A stretch of 64,000 nt of DNA from the NCBI GenBank assembly GCA_963674455.1, contig CAVMBE010000062.1:103889-167888 (forward strand), in the 5' to 3' direction. How positions within the stretch are numbered: position 1 is the first letter of the stretch; each line of letters opens with the position of its first letter. Source of the DNA: Lecanosticta acicola. Its lineage: Eukaryota > Ascomycota > Dothideomycetes > Mycosphaerellales > Mycosphaerellaceae. Under the pieces are notes generated by a model. The model did not search any database. It had not been told where the DNA came from and saw nothing but the letters and a program-made list of their open reading frames with translations. Shown here in pieces: positions 32,462-44,139 of this stretch. A program made the translations under genes and the position numbers.

Positions 32462-35400
32462 ATGTCTCTCGCCAATGGGCATGCGTCCGTCGGTGACGCG
32501 GACCTGCTGAAGCCAACGCCGCAGCCCACGCGTAGCGAGAGCGAGCTATCCGATCTACACGATGTTCCTACCAATACCATGCCATCAACGAGCGCACCGC
32601 AGGAAGAGGTCCATTCCGATGATGATGCCATTCACGATATGGCCACCTCCGAGTTGGACGAGGATGAAGATGCGCCCGGAGAGGAGGATGCAGACTTTGA
32701 CGAGGAGACCCCTCCGCCGGCGCAGCCGGACGGTATGGACCACGACAGATCATCGTCCGAATCCATCTCGAGGCCTGGAAAGCGGAAAGCCGAGGTCGAC
32801 GATGAAGAATATATGAAGCAGAATCCTGAGTTGTATGGGTTGCGGCGTAGTGTGAGTGCTGAAAACCTTGCACTAACACTGCCTCACTGACACTCTTTCC
32901 ACAGGGCCGAGCAAGACCTACCCGTCGACTGGTATGTGCACCTCGATAAAGTCGATGGAAGTGGTTGACTGATGTTCGCGAAAGGTTGAAAGCTCCGATG
33001 AAGAAGAGGAAGAAGACGAGGACGATGTCAACAACGGAAGGAGGCGGAAGCGGCAGAAGATTACTGGCGCCAAACCGCGTATGTGTTCAATACCATCCCG
33101 ACCCGCCTACAACATGATGTTCGCTGACCGGAGAGCACAGCTACCTCACGCGACGACAGAGAGTCTTCACGCCCGGGCTCCTCAGCTCGGTCTGAGTCAG
33201 AAGAGGATGATACCTACGGAGGTCAACGCGGCCGCAGTTTCGCGAAAAAGCAGAGGCAGAAGCTGCAGAGCATGACCTCTGGCAGTGGTACACCACAGTT
33301 GAGCGAAGTTCGCTTTTCGACCCGCCGAGCGGCCAAGGTAACGAACTACAATGAGGACGACAACTTCGATCTCAGCGACGAGGACACGGAAAACATGACC
33401 CCCAACTACTGGACATATGCCGAGGAAGACAATTCGCCCGCCATAGATGTGGTTCTCAACCACCGCGTGAAGGAGGGTGCAGGTTTGTAGCCGCCTCTAT
33501 TCTCTGACGCTGGGTCTTCCTACTGACATTCTGCGACAGAGCCAAACCCTCCTGACAAGCATGACTTTGAATTCTACGTAAGCTCGCATTCTACCACAGA
33601 AAATCTTGTGACGAGACTGACGAGGGCCAGATCAAATGGCAAGGTCAAGCATATTATCATGCAACGTGGCATCCCTGGGCCGAATTGTCCTCCTATCGTG
33701 GCTTCCGCCGACTTGAAAATTATTTCCGCAAGACCGTCAAAGTCGAACTCAGCTTGGCACAAGACCCCGATACCGCCATTGAAGATCGAGAACGGTGGAA
33801 TCTCGAACGCGAAGCCCGTCTCGATGAGCAGAACGACTACATGAAGGTTGAGCGCGTCATCAGTGCAAGAGAAGGCGAGGATGGAACCGAATACTTGGTC
33901 AAATGGAAAGGCCTATACTACGAGTCTTCCACTTGGGAGCCTGCAAGCCTCGTCAGTCAAGAAGCTCAGGTCGAGATAGATCGCTACTTGGATCGATCAG
34001 CCAAGCTTCCGGTCTCTGACAAGACCGAATCGAACCTCAGCACAAGGTCTGCCTACAAACCGTTCCGGAGCCAACCATCTTACATCAAGGGTGGTGAGCT
34101 TCGGGAGTTCCAGATTCACGGTGTTAACTTCCTGGCCCACCACTGGTGCAAAGGCAACAATGTCATCCTCGCAGACGAGATGGGACTCGGCAAGACCGTG
34201 CAGACTGTGTCCTTCATGAACTGGTTGCGGCACGACCGTCGACAACACGGTCCATTCATCGTCGTCGTCCCCCTATCTACGATGCCGGCTTGGGCAGATA
34301 CATTCAACAACTGGACACCCGACATCAACTACGTGGTGTACAATGGTCCTGAGCCCTCGCGAAAGATAATTCGTGAGCATGAGCTTCTCGTGGATGGGAA
34401 CCCGAAGAAGGTCAAGTTCAACGTTCTACTCACCACCTACGAATACATCTTGGCAGACTCTGGCTTCCTTTCGCAGCTAAAGTGGCAATTCATGGCAGTG
34501 GACGAGGCTCACCGGCTGAAGAATCGCGAATCGCAGCTCTACGGGAAGCTCATGGACTTTGGCGCGCCCAGCAGATTACTGATCACTGGAACTCCCATGC
34601 AGAACACACTCAGCGAGTTGTCCGCGCTTATGGACTTCTTGATGCCTGGCAAGATCCATGTCGAGGAAGACATTGACCTGACGTCGGAACATGCCAGCAG
34701 AAAGCTGGCCGAGCTCACCGACGCTATCTCGCCCTATATGATCCGACGTACCAAGCAGAAGGTTGAGAACGACCTTCCTCCAAAGACGGAGAAGATCATT
34801 CGTGTCGAGCTCTCTGACGTGCAGCTGGAATACTACAAGAACATCCTCACTCGGAATTACGCCGCACTCAACGCTGGTTCCAAGGCACAAAAAACCTCCT
34901 TATTGAACATCATGATGGAGCTGAAGAAAGCCAGCAACCACCCGTTCATGTTTCCCAACGCCGAAGACCGCATCTTGGCCGGTAGTGAAAGCCGAGAAGA
35001 TCAACTCAAAGCCTTGATCACATCAAGTGGCAAGATGATGCTGATAGATCAGCTTCTTACCAAGATGAAGAAGGACGGGCATCGTGTTCTTATTTTCAGT
35101 CAGATGGTTAAGATGTTGGACATCCTTGGCGACTATCTGACCCTCCGAGGGTACCAATTTCAGAGACTGGATGGTACAATTCCATCTGGGCAAAGACGCA
35201 ATGCTATCGACCACTTCAACGCGGCAGACAGTCACGACTTTTGCTTTCTCTTGTCGACTCGTGCGGGCGGTCTTGGAATCAACCTTATGACAGCGGATAC
35301 TGTCATCTTGTTCGACTCGGACTGGAATCCACAGGCGGATCTGCAAGCAATGGCTCGAGCACACCGTATTGGACAGAAGAACCCGGTCACAATCTACCGG

Positions 35401-37566
35401 CTTGTCTCTAAAGATACGGTGGAGGAAGAGGTCCTCGAGCGTGCACGTAACAAACTGATGCTGGAATTTATCACCATTCAGCGCGGTGTCACTGATAAGG
35501 ATGCCCGCGAACTTGGCGATCGCATGGCGCGCGTTGGTGCCAGCGTGGCTGAGCCTACCTCTTCGGATGACATTTCCATGATTCTGAAGAAGCGTGGCCA
35601 AAAGATGTTCGAGCAGTCTGGCAACCAACGCAAGCTTGAAGAGCTGGATATCGACGCCGTGCTCGAGAACGCTGAAGAGCACAAGACGGAGCAGCCCGAA
35701 GGCATGACCACTGATGGCGGCGAGGAGTTTCTGCGTAGCTTCGAATACACCGACGTCAAAATTGATCTCGAATGGGACGACATCATTCCTAAGGCTGAGC
35801 TCGACAAACTCAAGGAGGAGGAGCGCAAGAGAAAAGAAGAGGAGGCTCTCGAATCCATCATTGAGCAGAATCAACCACGAAAGCGGAAAGCGCCAGCTGA
35901 CGAGAGCCGTGATCAGCGCGCTGCTAAAAAGCGAGCGCGCGATATGATGCCTGCGGAGGAGATTGAATCTGACGGCGATGATTCCGACCATGGCGTTGAT
36001 CCGAGGCGACCTCTGGGCGAGAAAGAGTGCCGTCACCTAATCCGTGCGTATGAGCGCTTTGGCGCAATGGAAGAGAAGCAGGACGAGATCATTAAAGAGG
36101 CTCGTCTGGTTGGCCGAGAAGTCGACGTCGTCAAGGACACTCTCAAAGAGATCATCGATACCGCCATTCGGCTACAGAAAGACCACGTCGAGGAACTCGC
36201 CGAGATCGAGCGTACGACGAATAAAGCCGTCACGAAGAAAGAGAAGAAGGCGGTTCTCTTCGACTTCCGTGGCGTCAAGCGTCTGAACGCGCAGACTCTG
36301 ACGGAACGCCCTGAGGAGATGCGAATGATTCGGAATTGCGTTGATCAATGCTCAGATTGGAGGACCTTTCGTGTTCCAGAAGCCTCCAAACCTGCCTCTT
36401 ATACTTGCGACTGGGGTGCCAAGGAGGATGGCATGCTTTGTGTCGGCATTGCACGTCATGGATATGGTGCCTGGGTGCCAATCCGCGACGATCCCGACCT
36501 GGGACTGCAGGAAAAGTTCTACTTGGAAGAACACAGGGTCGGCGCCAAAGAGGAGCGTAGCAAAGCTGGTGAGGAAAGCAAAGTGGCCAAGTCACCTGGT
36601 GCTGTTCATTTGGTGCGCCGAGCGAACTACCTACTGAGCGTGCTGAAGGACAAGACCAGTAACGGCACTAACATTGCAGCCAAGAAGGCTCTGGAGAATC
36701 ATCATCGCAACAACAGGAAGCATCTTGGACAGTTCCATGGGCGCATGGCCACTCCTGGTCAGTCTGGCAGTCCTGGTCCCAACAGCACTCGCAAGCTGCA
36801 CCAATCCGACATTCGGAACAGCATCGACCGTCGCTTCGGCTCACACGCATCTCCGAACGGTCATCGGCACGGTTCGAGTCACACTAAGTATCGTCAATCT
36901 GAGGAGCGGCGACCTCAGCATCAACGGCACGGGAGCTCGCCCATGGCCAATGGCGTGTCGAAGCCTCTTTCTGAGGCGGAGCAGCGCGTTCGCAAACTGC
37001 TCGATCCGATTAGTGGTACACTCGACAAGGTCTCCGGCGCCACCAAAAAGAAGGTCCCTGACGATGACGCCCGACTGAAGATGATTAAGCAAGGTCTTGT
37101 AGCGATTGGCAACCACATCTCGACCCAGGTCCGCGGCCTAGGTCAAGAATCTATCGAAAACAAGCTCTGGGACTTTGTTGCAGAGCACTACTGGCCGCAA
37201 TCAAAGTCTAACGACAAGCGGGTCTCCGGGAACAAGCTGCGTGATATGTACAAGAAGATCTCCGGCAAAGACAGCAAAGAAAGCGCGAGTGGTACGAAGA
37301 CAAGCCCGAGCGTGTCCAAGAGCGGACCGGCTGCCAGCTCTTCTTCTGCGACCAACGGGGCTACGGTGAAGACGGAAGCCAACCCAGAAAAGAGCGAGCC
37401 TGCCAAGGAAGACGTCAAGCAGGATCCAACAGCATCCAAGGTTAAGGAAGAGACGGCTGAGGACTCGAAGGAGCACGAGACTCAATCTGGGGCCGCTGAA
37501 GACGTTGAGAAGGACGTTTCTCTTGAGAAAGCGAAAGAAGTTCTCCCAGAGAAAGACGAGCAGTAG
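32462..37566 (+). CDS. CHD1: Chromatin remodeller CHD1
   Basis: Exons 32462-32851, 32905-32931, 32985-33078, 33141-33482, 33540-33577 and 33631-37566 give 1608 residues. All five introns (53, 53, 62, 57 and 53 nt) join in phase. CHD1 spaces nucleosomes over transcribed genes. After an acidic N-terminus come tandem chromodomains (FEFYIKWQGQAYYHATW near 293-309, crossing the last intron; YLVKWKGLYYESSTWEP near 385-400). The Snf2 ATPase has DEMGLGKT (about 478) and VDEAHRLKN (about 587). The helicase C lobe has STRAGGLGINL and RAHRIGQ. A SANT-SLIDE-like region (about 1090-1300) and a CHCT/DUF4208 domain (about 1406-1500) follow, then a Lys/Glu-rich tail. Starting in the last exon would lose the first chromodomain. 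Confidence 0.95.
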
Positions 37567-38189
37567 CGCTACTGGGCATGCCTGATCTGGAAGAGCAGAG
37601 TAACGTTGGAACAAGACATACGATGAGATTCAGTGTGGTATGACAATATAACTGGAGAGAGTAATACAGGCATCTGGAGAGGCGCACGACTCGGACTTTG
37701 AACAACGCAGTGTTTCTGCGACTACAGCATCAGCGTTGATTTGACAGACCATGAAAAGCGAAGGTGTTTATGGGGCTGATATGGGGATTGGTTGCATTAA
37801 ACAGACGCCGGCGAAGCGTTCCTGTGGTGGGTGTTTGCTCTTGGACCTTGGTTCTGATCGCAGATGGGTATGTGGAACGAGTCAGCACATGTCTACCTGT
37901 ATCATTGGGTGCTGCCAGTACATGCTAGTAGACCGAAGGCGACATGACCTTCAGCAGTAAATGGAACTAGGTGGTCGACGCATTGACCACACAGCTTACC
38001 TAAGCTCTAAGCATGTGAACCTTTCATTTTGATTTCCTCTGCTTCCTCTCCTTCCTGCCACTTTTGCTACCAGCGCGCGGCCCGCCAGACACTTTCCGCA
38101 GCCCTCGCTCTGCTCATGCTTGTTGGAGCCGCCAGCCTCCCCCGTCAGTGCACGTGACGGCCGCGCGGGTCTATCTCTTTCATCCGAAC
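37567..38189. other. Intergenic CHD1 to LSM8
   Basis: CHD1 3' region followed by a pyrimidine-rich promoter (38030-38110) for LSM8. No gene is seen. Confidence 0.5.
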
Positions 38190-38592
38190 ATGGCTCTCAA
38201 CAGCTACCTAAACAGTGAGTCTCTCACCACCCCTACCCACAGCGCTCCTCTACGCGTGCTCAGCTCACTGCTGCCCTCACAGAATATACACTAACATCCC
38301 CTCTCCCTCTGTCTTGACAGAAAAAGTATGCCTCATCCTCGTGGACGGCCGATGCATGGTCGGCAACCTCATCTCCTGCGATCAAGTCACGAACCTAGCG
38401 CTCGAGAATTGCGTGGAACGCGTCATTCGCAGTCCGGAAGAGGAAGAAGCCAGTGAGGAAGAGCCGAGGGGGTTGTTCATGGTGAGGGGGGATAATGTCG
38501 TGGTTTGCGGGTTGGTGGATGAAGAGTTGGATGGGAGTATCGACTGGACCAAGGTTCGCGGGAGTGAGATTGGGACGACGAAACATGTATGA
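38190..38592 (+). CDS. LSM8: U6 snRNA-associated Sm-like protein LSm8
   Basis: Exons 38190-38214 and 38321-38592 give 98 residues. The 106-nt intron starts GTGAGT and ends TTGACAG. LSm8 defines the nuclear Lsm2-8 ring that binds the U6 3' end. The join gives MALNSYLNKKVCLILVDGRCMVGNL, the usual LSm8 start. The Sm1 motif (VDGRCMVGNLISCDQVTNLALENC) and Sm2 motif (LFMVRGDNVVVCGLVDEEL) are both complete. The 25-nt coding first exon is easily missed. Ring partners are not in this window. Confidence 0.95.
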
Positions 38593-39302
38593 GTTTGAGG
38601 AGGGGGATGGATAAGAGCGTGAGATGTGAACGCTTCGGAGAGCTGGTGGGAAGGATATGAGTTTCTCGCCTGGGGCCTTGAGGAATGCCGTGCTCGCCGA
38701 GGCCATGCAGAGGCGGTCCGCACGGCAGAGGGGGATGAATGGATGGGCAGACAGCAAGATATGGGTGCGAAGAGGGCGACTGGACAGAAGTATGTACCTC
38801 TGCCAATTCGCATCAGGTCTCAGCAAGATATTGACACTATTCACAAGCCTCAGCCACGCGAAGAGATTAGAATGCGGGAACCAAAACCACACTGGCTACA
38901 CTGGCGAAGGTGCCGCTGCCAAAGATCGAGACATGACTATTAAAAACAAGATGCGAGCCAAATAGCCTAGCCTCAGTCAGACAAAACAAGGGCAAGAATC
39001 ATTCTCGTCGAATTTCAGCCAGCCCAAGCCTGGCTTTCCCTCACTTTCCTTCAGCAGCACCAGCCTCTGGCCTTCGCTCAACTGTACACAGCACGACTTT
39101 GACTTTCAGCCCGGCATTAAAACCCAGCGACAACCTTGCAGCTCTCGAGGCTCGAGGCCGACTTGCCGGGACCCCTCTTACGTCAAGCTCTTCGAGCTCA
39201 TACAAGATCGAACGCTTCCCAAGGGTAACAAGAATTGACTGCACATTCCAAGTCGACTGTTTAGATCATACCATTGCAAAAACAACCAATACCAGTCCAG
39301 CT
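38593..39302. other. Intergenic LSM8 to aldolase gene
   Basis: LSM8 3' region and the promoter of the aldolase gene. The frame upstream of the aldolase ATG is open for 68 codons back to 39099 but contains no ATG. No other gene is supported. Confidence 0.5.
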
Positions 39303-40106
39303 ATGCAATCCGCGAACCGCCTCCTCAAAGCCCTCAAAACCAACAAGCCAACCTTCGGCGGTTGGCAGAAGCTCCCGGGCAGCAACCTCAGCAGGACAAT
39401 CGCTCGTACGCCCAATCTCGACTGGATCTGCCTCGACTGCGAGCACGGCAACATCTCCGATTCCGAAATGCACGAATCCGTAGCTGCAATCGCCGCCTGT
39501 GGCGTTAGTCCCATCGTCCGAGTAGCAGACGGTCAACACTGGATGATCAAACGAGCACTGGATTCCGGAGCACACGGGATCATAATACCGCTCTTACACA
39601 CAGCCGAAGATGTGGAGAACGTGGTGAGGTATAGTAAATTTCCGCCTCAAGGGAATCGAGGGTTGGGCGGTGCCTTTGCGATGGAGAAGTTTATCGATCA
39701 GACAGCTTCCGATCCCGAGGAAATCTCGCTTCAACAGTATTTTCGAGAAGCCAACGACAGTATCGTGGTCATTGTACAAATTGAGACGGCTTCCGCGCTC
39801 GAGCGAATCAGTTCAATTGCAGCAGTACCCGGGGTCGATGTGTGCTTCATCGGCCCTGTGGATTTGGGCAATTCGATCGGTTATCCTTGTGAGTCGCTGG
39901 GCAATTATGCGCCAGAACTGGAGGAAGCGATTGGCAAGATCAAGGGAGAAGCGCAAGCGGCTGGGAAATGGACGGGAATATACACCTCGGGAGGAGAGTC
40001 GGCCAAGAAGTATGCCTCGGAAGGGTTCAGTATGATTAACGCGATGAATGATGTGTCGGCGATCAGGATGACCTTTGGACAGGCTGTGCAGGCTGCTAGG
40101 CAATGA
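39303..40106 (+). CDS. HpcH/HpaI-family aldolase
   Basis: Single exon, 267 residues, the usual family length. These class II (metal-dependent) aldolases cleave or form 2-oxo-acid aldols such as 4-hydroxy-2-oxo-heptanedioate or 2-keto-3-deoxy sugars. Visible TIM-barrel motifs are DWICLDCEHGNIS, SPIVRVADGQHWMIKRALDSG, GIIIPLLHT, VIVQIETASALERI (metal-ligand Glu) and DVCFIGPVDLGNSIG. No targeting signal is evident, so it is probably cytosolic. The neighbours do not form an obvious sugar-acid or aromatic pathway, so the substrate is open. Confidence 0.9.
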   Translation: MQSANRLLKALKTNKPTFGGWQKLPGSNLSRTIARTPNLDWICLDCEHGNISDSEMHESVAAIAACGVSPIVRVADGQHWMIKRALDSGAHGIIIPLLHTAEDVENVVRYSKFPPQGNRGLGGAFAMEKFIDQTASDPEEISLQQYFREANDSIVVIVQIETASALERISSIAAVPGVDVCFIGPVDLGNSIGYPCESLGNYAPELEEAIGKIKGEAQAAGKWTGIYTSGGESAKKYASEGFSMINAMNDVSAIRMTFGQAVQAARQ

Positions 40107-41986
40107 TAAAGGGACGAAGGATTTGTGTGTAATATTGAGAAGTCTCGGTATTCTTTTCGCATTTCAAGATTATGCAGTCATTGTGGAAAGGTCGTGACAA
40201 GTGATGGGCCAGCGGAGTTTGCATGGAATGTGACCTGGGCTATGAGTGCGTATCTGAGAGCACTTTGTCAGTACTGCATAAGTGAAGAATGAGGCAGATG
40301 ATGATGGAAAAGGGCGAAATCAGTTCTCCAAGGTAAAATAAGTATCGTCAATGTCGTTCGGTAAGAACACAGCGAAATTGGTGCTCATCAGGAAGGGTGA
40401 CGGGAGAAAGAGCGAGCAAAGCATACCTTATCAATGACTGCATACACTTCACATCAGTATATGGTTGCTGAACTCGAGTTTGCAAAATGGGAGGGTGAAA
40501 TATTTTTCAGAGATTTTGATTTAGAGCTTCATGGTATACAAAGATCCGCGAGGATTTTCACATCACTAGGAGCGTGTTTGGATGGCTGGAGCTGTGTACG
40601 TACATCTAGAGTGAAGCGCCGTAGGCAAGCGATATCTGTGTACTCGATACTCGAGTCAGCGTCATCGAGGTCGCGGTTTGTCTGAAGTCGACAAGGCACG
40701 CATGGGAATGCAATCAGGCTGTGACACGTTAGCATAGATTATTGTGCTCGGGAGTCGGTAGACATACCTCATTAAATCAGATTTTGTTTTAGGTTGCATG
40801 ACCGTATGAACGGTTCAAACAGTGTGAATAATGTTCATCATTGCAGGAGTGGTGAGAAAGCAGAGAATGCAGCGTACCTGCGAGTCGATTAGCTGAGTTC
40901 GCATCGCTTCACCTCGGCTTGTGGATTGTGGATGTTGAAATCAGTTAACGCTTTCTCAACAAGCACTTCGTTGCCCGAACACCCGCAAGGTTTGTACGCC
41001 TTGCTTTTGGTGGATGCCAAACTTCGAGTACGCAGTCTGTCCGCCCGTTGCGTTGAAGGGCTCATCCTTAAATGGGCGAGACGGGGAAGGGAGGAAGTAT
41101 GTACCTGAGATTGGTGTTAGCGAAGCTCGCGCCCAAAAACGATCGACAGCAGAGTGGATTAGTTCTTCCAGTCAGACAAGGCTGAAACTATTTTTGACAA
41201 ATTCGACATGGTTTGTTCCGTTCGAGGAATGCCATTTTGTCACAGTATCATCATATGGAGTACCAAGGGGTGCGTGAAGGCTGCGTACCTTTTGATGTTC
41301 GAATGCTAGACTCGTCGGACACGCAAAGCATGCCAGTGACAGCGGACGGTGTTGCCTCGAGGGCTTGCTATGACTCGTCGTCCAGCGAGCAAAGTTGTGC
41401 AGACCTGCGCAGCATGTTAGTCGAGTGTTGCCAACACGAGCCAAGAGATATGCTGGAATCGTAACAGTATGGTGCTCAGTGTAATTCTAGAGCTTGTTGA
41501 ATCCTTCACGGTGTATAGGCTTTGGATTGTTCGTGTTGTAACATCCTTGACTGTCGGAGGTGTCGTAGGAGAGGAGATGTGGACATACCTGGTACTGGTA
41601 GGCGAAGTGGGAGGGCCGTATGCTCTTTCAGCCGTCTGCCATTCTAGCATGACGCGGTCGCATACCAGGCCCTCCACCAGATCAGATACCCGGCAGAGCT
41701 ATATTGGCGCTGCTGCCGGGTCTGAGCCACAGAGAAGTGTTGATGCTGGTGTTGGTGGAAGTCGAAAGTTGAAATTCAAGTCGAAGATTTTCGAGCGTCG
41801 TCCGCGGGAATTAGCGGGGGCCTGTGCGCCAGATCACGTTATCTTCTCTCGGCTGCCTCAGGCACAAAGCTCACTATCACCTCTCGCTATCACTTCCTCG
41901 AGTTGCCCGGTTTCCTTTCTTCGATCCATCAAAAAAATTTGAGACTCTCTCCTGTTATCATGGTGATTCGATACAATCAAGCAAAC
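40107..41986. other. 1.9 kb intergenic with minus-strand splice-like signals
   Basis: No conserved protein is found. The minus strand carries several strong splice-signal pairs: GTATGT at 41588 to GACTAAC...GCGCAG at 41405; GTACGC at 41288 to GCTAACA...CTCAG at 41105; a GCTAATC...CGCAG acceptor ending 40878; and GTATGT at 40767 to GCTAACG...CACAG near 40720. Two of the implied introns are each 184 nt. Joined frames either stop early or lack a start, so this may be a spliced non-coding transcript or an unrecognised gene. Confidence 0.4.
40720..41650 (-). ncRNA. Putative spliced minus-strand transcript
   Basis: Proposed from splice signals only. Candidate introns are 41405-41588 and 41105-41288, plus one of about 49 nt ending at 40720; a further acceptor ends at 40878. 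The branch-site motifs GACTAAC, GCTAACA, GCTAATC and GCTAACG sit 9-19 nt before their acceptors, as in the coding introns of this window. The middle exon 41289-41404 and following sequence are open in one frame for about 100 codons, but no ATG leads into it. Coding status is undecided and the ends are unknown. Confidence 0.25.
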
Positions 41987-42983
41987 ATGGCTCTGGCAGT
42001 GAGTCTGAACAAAATGAAATACGCACATCTCGCTCACAACAGTCTTAGGCAGTTGGACAGATCACTTCTACCTCTTCGATGTCACACAATCTATCACAAT
42101 GTCGGATCGTGATTCAAAAGGCCGTTGCGACTGGTGCCAAGGTAGTGTCTCCCCTCTGTCCCCGTAGAAGACGAACACTCAACGCACTGAAGGAAGGCTG
42201 TCTTTTTGCCTGAAGCGAGCGACTACATCGGAGGCTCTCTAGAGGAAAGCGTATCATTATGCAAGCCAGCAAGCCAGTCTCCTTTCGTTCTTGGCCTACA
42301 AGAAGACGCAAAGAAACATTCCTTGCCCATTTCGGTTGGAATTCACGAACCAAGCGATGACCCAGCGAGCAAGCGCATCAAGAATACCCTGGTCTGGATC
42401 AACGAGAAAGGCGAAATAGCCCAGCGGTATCAGAAGTTGCACCTCTTCGACTTGGAGATCCCGAATGGGCCCATCATGAGGGAGAGTAAGACTACTGAAC
42501 CTGGACGTGAGATTCTGCGACCTTTCGAGACTGCCGTTGGGAAGCTTGGCTCGATGATATGCTTTGACCTGAGATTTCCGGAGATAGCTTTGGCTCTCAA
42601 GCGGCAAGGCGCTGATATCCTACTCTATCCTTCAGCGTTTACTGTGCCAACTGGCAAAGCACATTGGTTGTCTCTATTGCGTGCGAGAGCGATCGAATGT
42701 GAAACGTACGTAATCGCGGCCGCCCAAGTGGGCAATCACAATGAGAAGCGAGTGAGCTATGGACACAGCATTGTGATTGATCCTTGGGGCGAAGTGGTTG
42801 CTGAGCTGGGCGGAGAGAAGAAAGAAGAGCCGGAAGTTATCCTGGCGGAAATTGATTTTGGGAAGCTCGAGCGAATCAGGACGCAAATGCCATTACTGAG
42901 GCGCACGTGAGTACTCTCGACACAAACTGTTGCTGTCATCAAAATGCTGAGCACCTCGCAGCGACGTGTACCCTGAGATCTAA
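41987..42983 (+). CDS. Nitrilase-superfamily amidase, Nit2 / deaminated glutathione amidase-like
   Basis: Exons 41987-41998, 42049-42141, 42197-42906 and 42962-42983 give 278 residues. Introns are 50, 55 and 55 nt. The joins restore the expected start (MALAAVGQITSTSSMSHNL) and end (MPLLRRTDVYPEI). Members hydrolyse amide bonds of small acids, including deaminated glutathione. The catalytic triad is visible: Glu in LPEASDY, Lys in RYQKLHLFD and Cys in MICFDLRFPE. VSYGHSIVIDPWG is also typical. The first coding exon is 12 nt. An in-frame ATG at 41960 would add nine residues. It converges on the DHODH gene 157 bp away. The exact substrate is inferred from family only. Confidence 0.92.
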
Positions 42984-43140
42984 CAAGCACGCACACGGTG
43001 TCCTCGCATATGGGAAAGTCACCTCGAGGGACCTTCCAGCCAATGTCGATGTGCGCCCTGGATCCGGGAAGAACTTGCTATCTTTCAGTGCGCAAAGGCG
43101 CTGTACACTTAGATCAGACTTCAGACAGTTTCGACATGGA

Positions 43141-44139
43141 TTACTCCGAAAGGATGTCTTCGAACACGCCGACTCCTTTCCTCCCCAGAGCAGTACCCAC
43201 ACCAACTACCTCAGCTCCGACCGCTCGCATTCTTTGAAACCCAGCATGGTCGCTCACGCCGCCGACACCAATGATGGCAATACCTTTCAGCTGATCGTGT
43301 TTGTCTAGGATCGTACGGATGGTCTTTACATTTCCGAGTGCAAGTGGGTGCAGCGGTGCTCCCGCCATGCCTCCTATTCCAGCACCAGAAGCAGAATTCA
43401 AAGCAGGCACGCCGCCCTCACCGAGCTCATTTCCGAGTATCAAACTCGATCCCAGTGTATTTGTAGCTGTGATGAAATCAACAGGGCAGGTTGGCGTGCT
43501 TGCAGCCAGTAAGGCATCGATCAGGATTTGAAATTGATCGTGATAGGTATATGGAGGTGTCTTGATGCCAATTGCAACCCTTTGCTGTCCTGGGGGAGTC
43601 TTCTCACGTCCAAATGCATGTAGATAATCGGTTAAGGATGAGCCGCAGTATGCCGGAGGTGGTTTGTCCGGGATATTGGGACAAGACAAATTGATCTCCA
43701 TGCAGAGTGGGTTGGGCATGATCGCCTGCAGGGCCTGAATTCTCTTATAGCATTCCACCACAGCTTCTGAGCTACCCGTGACTGAGATGATGAACGGTTT
43801 GCTTCTGCGTACGCTGTCCGGCAGTTTTGAGTCGGCCATGATGCGACCCAGCATGGAAAGATACGTTGCCAGTGGGACTGGACTGTAGCCGAGAGTGTTC
43901 AAGCTGCCGGTAAATGATGAATCGGCATCGCTGTCTGGACGGCTGGCTTTATGGTCATCAACATTGAAGAACGTGTATTGGTGTATCGCTGAATCGTGTT
44001 CGAATCCATTCAGGAGACAAGTGCGTGTTGTCACGGCTCCAGTGCTAGGGCAGTTGAACAGCGCCTGCAGATCGGCGAGCGTGGTGGCCCATGGATTCGC
44101 TGAGTTCACTAGAGGGGGTCGAATGGGCGGCAAAGGCAT
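43141..44139 (-). CDS. Dihydroorotate dehydrogenase, class 1A (fumarate type)
   Basis: From the ATG at 44139, 332 residues, single exon. The frame is open 79 codons upstream, but that part looks non-coding, and MPLPPIRPPLVNSANPWAT fits a family start. Class 1A enzymes are soluble FMN proteins that oxidise dihydroorotate to orotate using fumarate. Motifs are MEINLSCPNIPDKPPPAYC (the Cys active base of class 1), GIKTPPYTYHDQF, ITATNTLGSSL, GAGIGGMAGAPLHPLALGNV and IIGVGGVSDHAGF (FMN phosphate site). No transmembrane or mitochondrial signal, unlike class 2. Whether it is the main pyrimidine enzyme or a paralogue cannot be told here. Confidence 0.9.
   Translation of the reverse strand: MPLPPIRPPLVNSANPWATTLADLQALFNCPSTGAVTTRTCLLNGFEHDSAIHQYTFFNVDDHKASRPDSDADSSFTGSLNTLGYSPVPLATYLSMLGRIMADSKLPDSVRRSKPFIISVTGSSEAVVECYKRIQALQAIMPNPLCMEINLSCPNIPDKPPPAYCGSSLTDYLHAFGREKTPPGQQRVAIGIKTPPYTYHDQFQILIDALLAASTPTCPVDFITATNTLGSSLILGNELGEGGVPALNSASGAGIGGMAGAPLHPLALGNVKTIRTILDKHDQLKGIAIIGVGGVSDHAGFQRMRAVGAEVVGVGTALGRKGVGVFEDILSE

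Noticed and set aside
35023..36036. Minus-strand open frame of 337 codons inside CHD1
   Set aside because: It lies wholly antisense to the conserved helicase region; no motif is present.
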